NCBI RefSeq assembly: GCF_004342485.1
Contig: NZ_SMBU01000005.1
Span: 62,001 to 126,000 of the forward strand
Length of the DNA: 64,000 nucleotides
From: Roseateles saccharophilus
GTDB taxonomy: Bacteria > Pseudomonadota > Gammaproteobacteria > Burkholderiales > Burkholderiaceae_C
Direction of reading: 5' to 3'
The position numbers and the translations under genes were made by a program. The stretch's first letter is position 1. Each line of letters begins with the position of its first letter. Under the pieces are notes generated by a model. That model did not search any database and was not told where the DNA came from. It saw only the letters and a program-made list of their open reading frames with translations. This document shows, one piece after another, positions 63,272 through 64,000 of the stretch.

Positions 63272-63820
63272 TCAGTAGGTCCGCCCGCCCTTGAACTGGG
63301 CGTGCTGGCGGCGAGAGAGCGTCGTGCTGCGGCTCATGGCCTCGAAGCTGACGCGCGCATGCGCATGCATGATGGCCAGGCCCAGCGCGTCCGCCGCGTC
63401 CTTCCCCGGCACGCCGGGCAGGTTCAGCAGGCGCTGCACCATGGCCTGGATCTGTTCCTTCTTCGCGTGGCCATGGCCGACGATGGCCTTCTTCATCTGC
63501 AGGGCCGTGTACTCGCTGACGGCCAGGTCCGCGGACACCAGCGCCGTCAGCGCGGCGCCGCGCGCCTGGCCCAGCAGCAGCGTGGACTGCGGGTTCACGT
63601 TGACGAAGACGATCTCCACCGCCGCGCATTGCGGCTGGTAGCGCGCCGTGACCTCGCGGATGCCGTCGAACAGGATCTTCAGCCGCGCCGGCAGGTCGCC
63701 GGTGGCGACGCTGCTGGTCTTGATGGTGCCGCTGGCGACATAGGCGAGGCGCGGGCCGTCGGCGTCGATGACGCCAAAACCGGTCGTCTGCAAGCCGGGA
63801 TCAATGCCGAGAATTCTCAT
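63272..63820 (-). CDS. ruvC: Holliday junction resolvase RuvC
   Basis: 182-residue endonuclease that cuts Holliday junctions during recombinational repair with RuvAB. Catalytic acids are visible: Asp7 in 'ILGIDPG', Glu69 in 'AAVEIVFV', and the two Asp in '[16 protein letters not shown]'. Start at 63820 because the ATG overlaps the stop of the upstream gene (ATGA) and gives the family's 'MRILGIDPG'. Length is normal. ruvA and ruvB are not next to it in this window. Confidence 0.96.
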   Translation of the reverse strand: MRILGIDPGLQTTGFGVIDADGPRLAYVASGTIKTSSVATGDLPARLKILFDGIREVTARYQPQCAAVEIVFVNVNPQSTLLLGQARGAALTALVSADLAVSEYTALQMKKAIVGHGHAKKEQIQAMVQRLLNLPGVPGKDAADALGLAIMHAHARVSFEAMSRSTTLSRRQHAQFKGGRTY

Positions 63821-64000
63821 CGGTGCCCCAGCGGCAACTGGAAGTACCAGCGCACCGAATGAAAGAGCACCGGCGCCGCAAAGCACAGCATGGCGATGCG
63901 GTCCAGCAGGCCGACGGCGCCGGTGATGGAGCTGCGGTTGCCCCAGTACAACACGCCGGCGTCCTTCTTCAGCGCCTTCATGACGAGGCCGCCGAAGCCG
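63817..64000 (-). CDS. CdsA-like phosphatidate cytidylyltransferase, C-terminal fragment
   Basis: The last 60 residues of a membrane protein whose 5' part lies beyond the window. They read '[16 protein letters not shown]', '[23 protein letters not shown]' and '[11 protein letters not shown]'. The pattern K-K/R-D-x-G...G-x-x-G-x-x-D-R matches the CdsA signature that binds CDP-lipid substrates with magnesium, in a divergent (YnbB-like) form. Its stop overlaps ruvC by 4 bp, so they are translationally coupled. Confidence 0.78.
   Translation of the reverse strand, partial: GFGGLVMKALKKDAGVLYWGNRSSITGAVGLLDRIAMLCFAAPVLFHSVRWYFQLPLGHR

Overview
The window is GC-rich (around 70 %), gene-dense DNA with betaproteobacterial gene content, most like the Burkholderiales (Roseateles / Mitsuaria / Rubrivivax / Leptothrix group). 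The reasons are the imuA-imuB-dnaE2 cassette, ttcA beside a dihydroneopterin aldolase, a UbiM-type hydroxylase, a PhaF/PhaI-type phasin, and many DUF proteins usual in that group. This placement is inference from family knowledge; no 16S or other rRNA gene is present and no tRNA was noticed. All genes are chromosomal in style, and I see no prophage or insertion sequence.

Layout. 1-7 kb: 5'-truncated srkA, a small unknown gene, and an SOS mutagenesis operon (imuA-imuB-dnaE2) behind a good LexA box. 7.3-13.9 kb: msrP-msrQ, a fused FAD oxidoreductase/FolB protein, ttcA, a DUF4136 lipoprotein and glmU. 13.9-20 kb: a BON protein diverging from a TonB-dependent receptor that overlaps an S9 peptidase. 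20-28.8 kb: small metabolic and envelope genes (PhyH oxygenase, NmrA/LysR pair, SRPBCC, VOC, M20 peptidase, PBP1A). 28.9-33.7 kb: an M4 protease with its emfourin-type inhibitor, then a periplasmic protein, a LytS-type kinase, a kinase-like protein without the phospho-His, and a LytTR regulator. 33.7-37.7 kb: a degenerate REP-associated transposase, small genes and an Atm1-type ABC exporter. 38-47.3 kb: a nine-gene fatty-acid degradation operon headed by its TetR regulator, with a perfect 12-bp palindrome in front. 47.5-55.9 kb: HNH nuclease, palindromic repeat element, lipoprotein, a two-domain fatty acyl-CoA reductase, phasin, patatin lipase and UbiM. 55.9-60.9 kb: paired MdlA/MdlB-type ABC half transporters, a ParE/RelE toxin-antitoxin pair and a DMP19-like gene of lower GC. 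60.9-64 kb: sodium/solute symporter, a broken copy of the ruvC 3' end, a secreted coiled-coil gene, intact ruvC, and the tail of a CdsA-like gene.

How it fits together. Lipid metabolism dominates the second half: beta-oxidation enzymes under one TetR regulator, then acyl-CoA reduction to alcohol, a granule-binding phasin and a lipase, suggesting turnover between fatty acids and storage inclusions. The most unusual structures are the duplicated and decayed ruvC end bracketing a coiled-coil gene, the FAD-oxidoreductase/FolB fusion, the kinase/pseudokinase/LytTR set, the RayT that has lost catalytic residues, and REP-like palindromes, one of which appears to have become part of the msrQ coding sequence.
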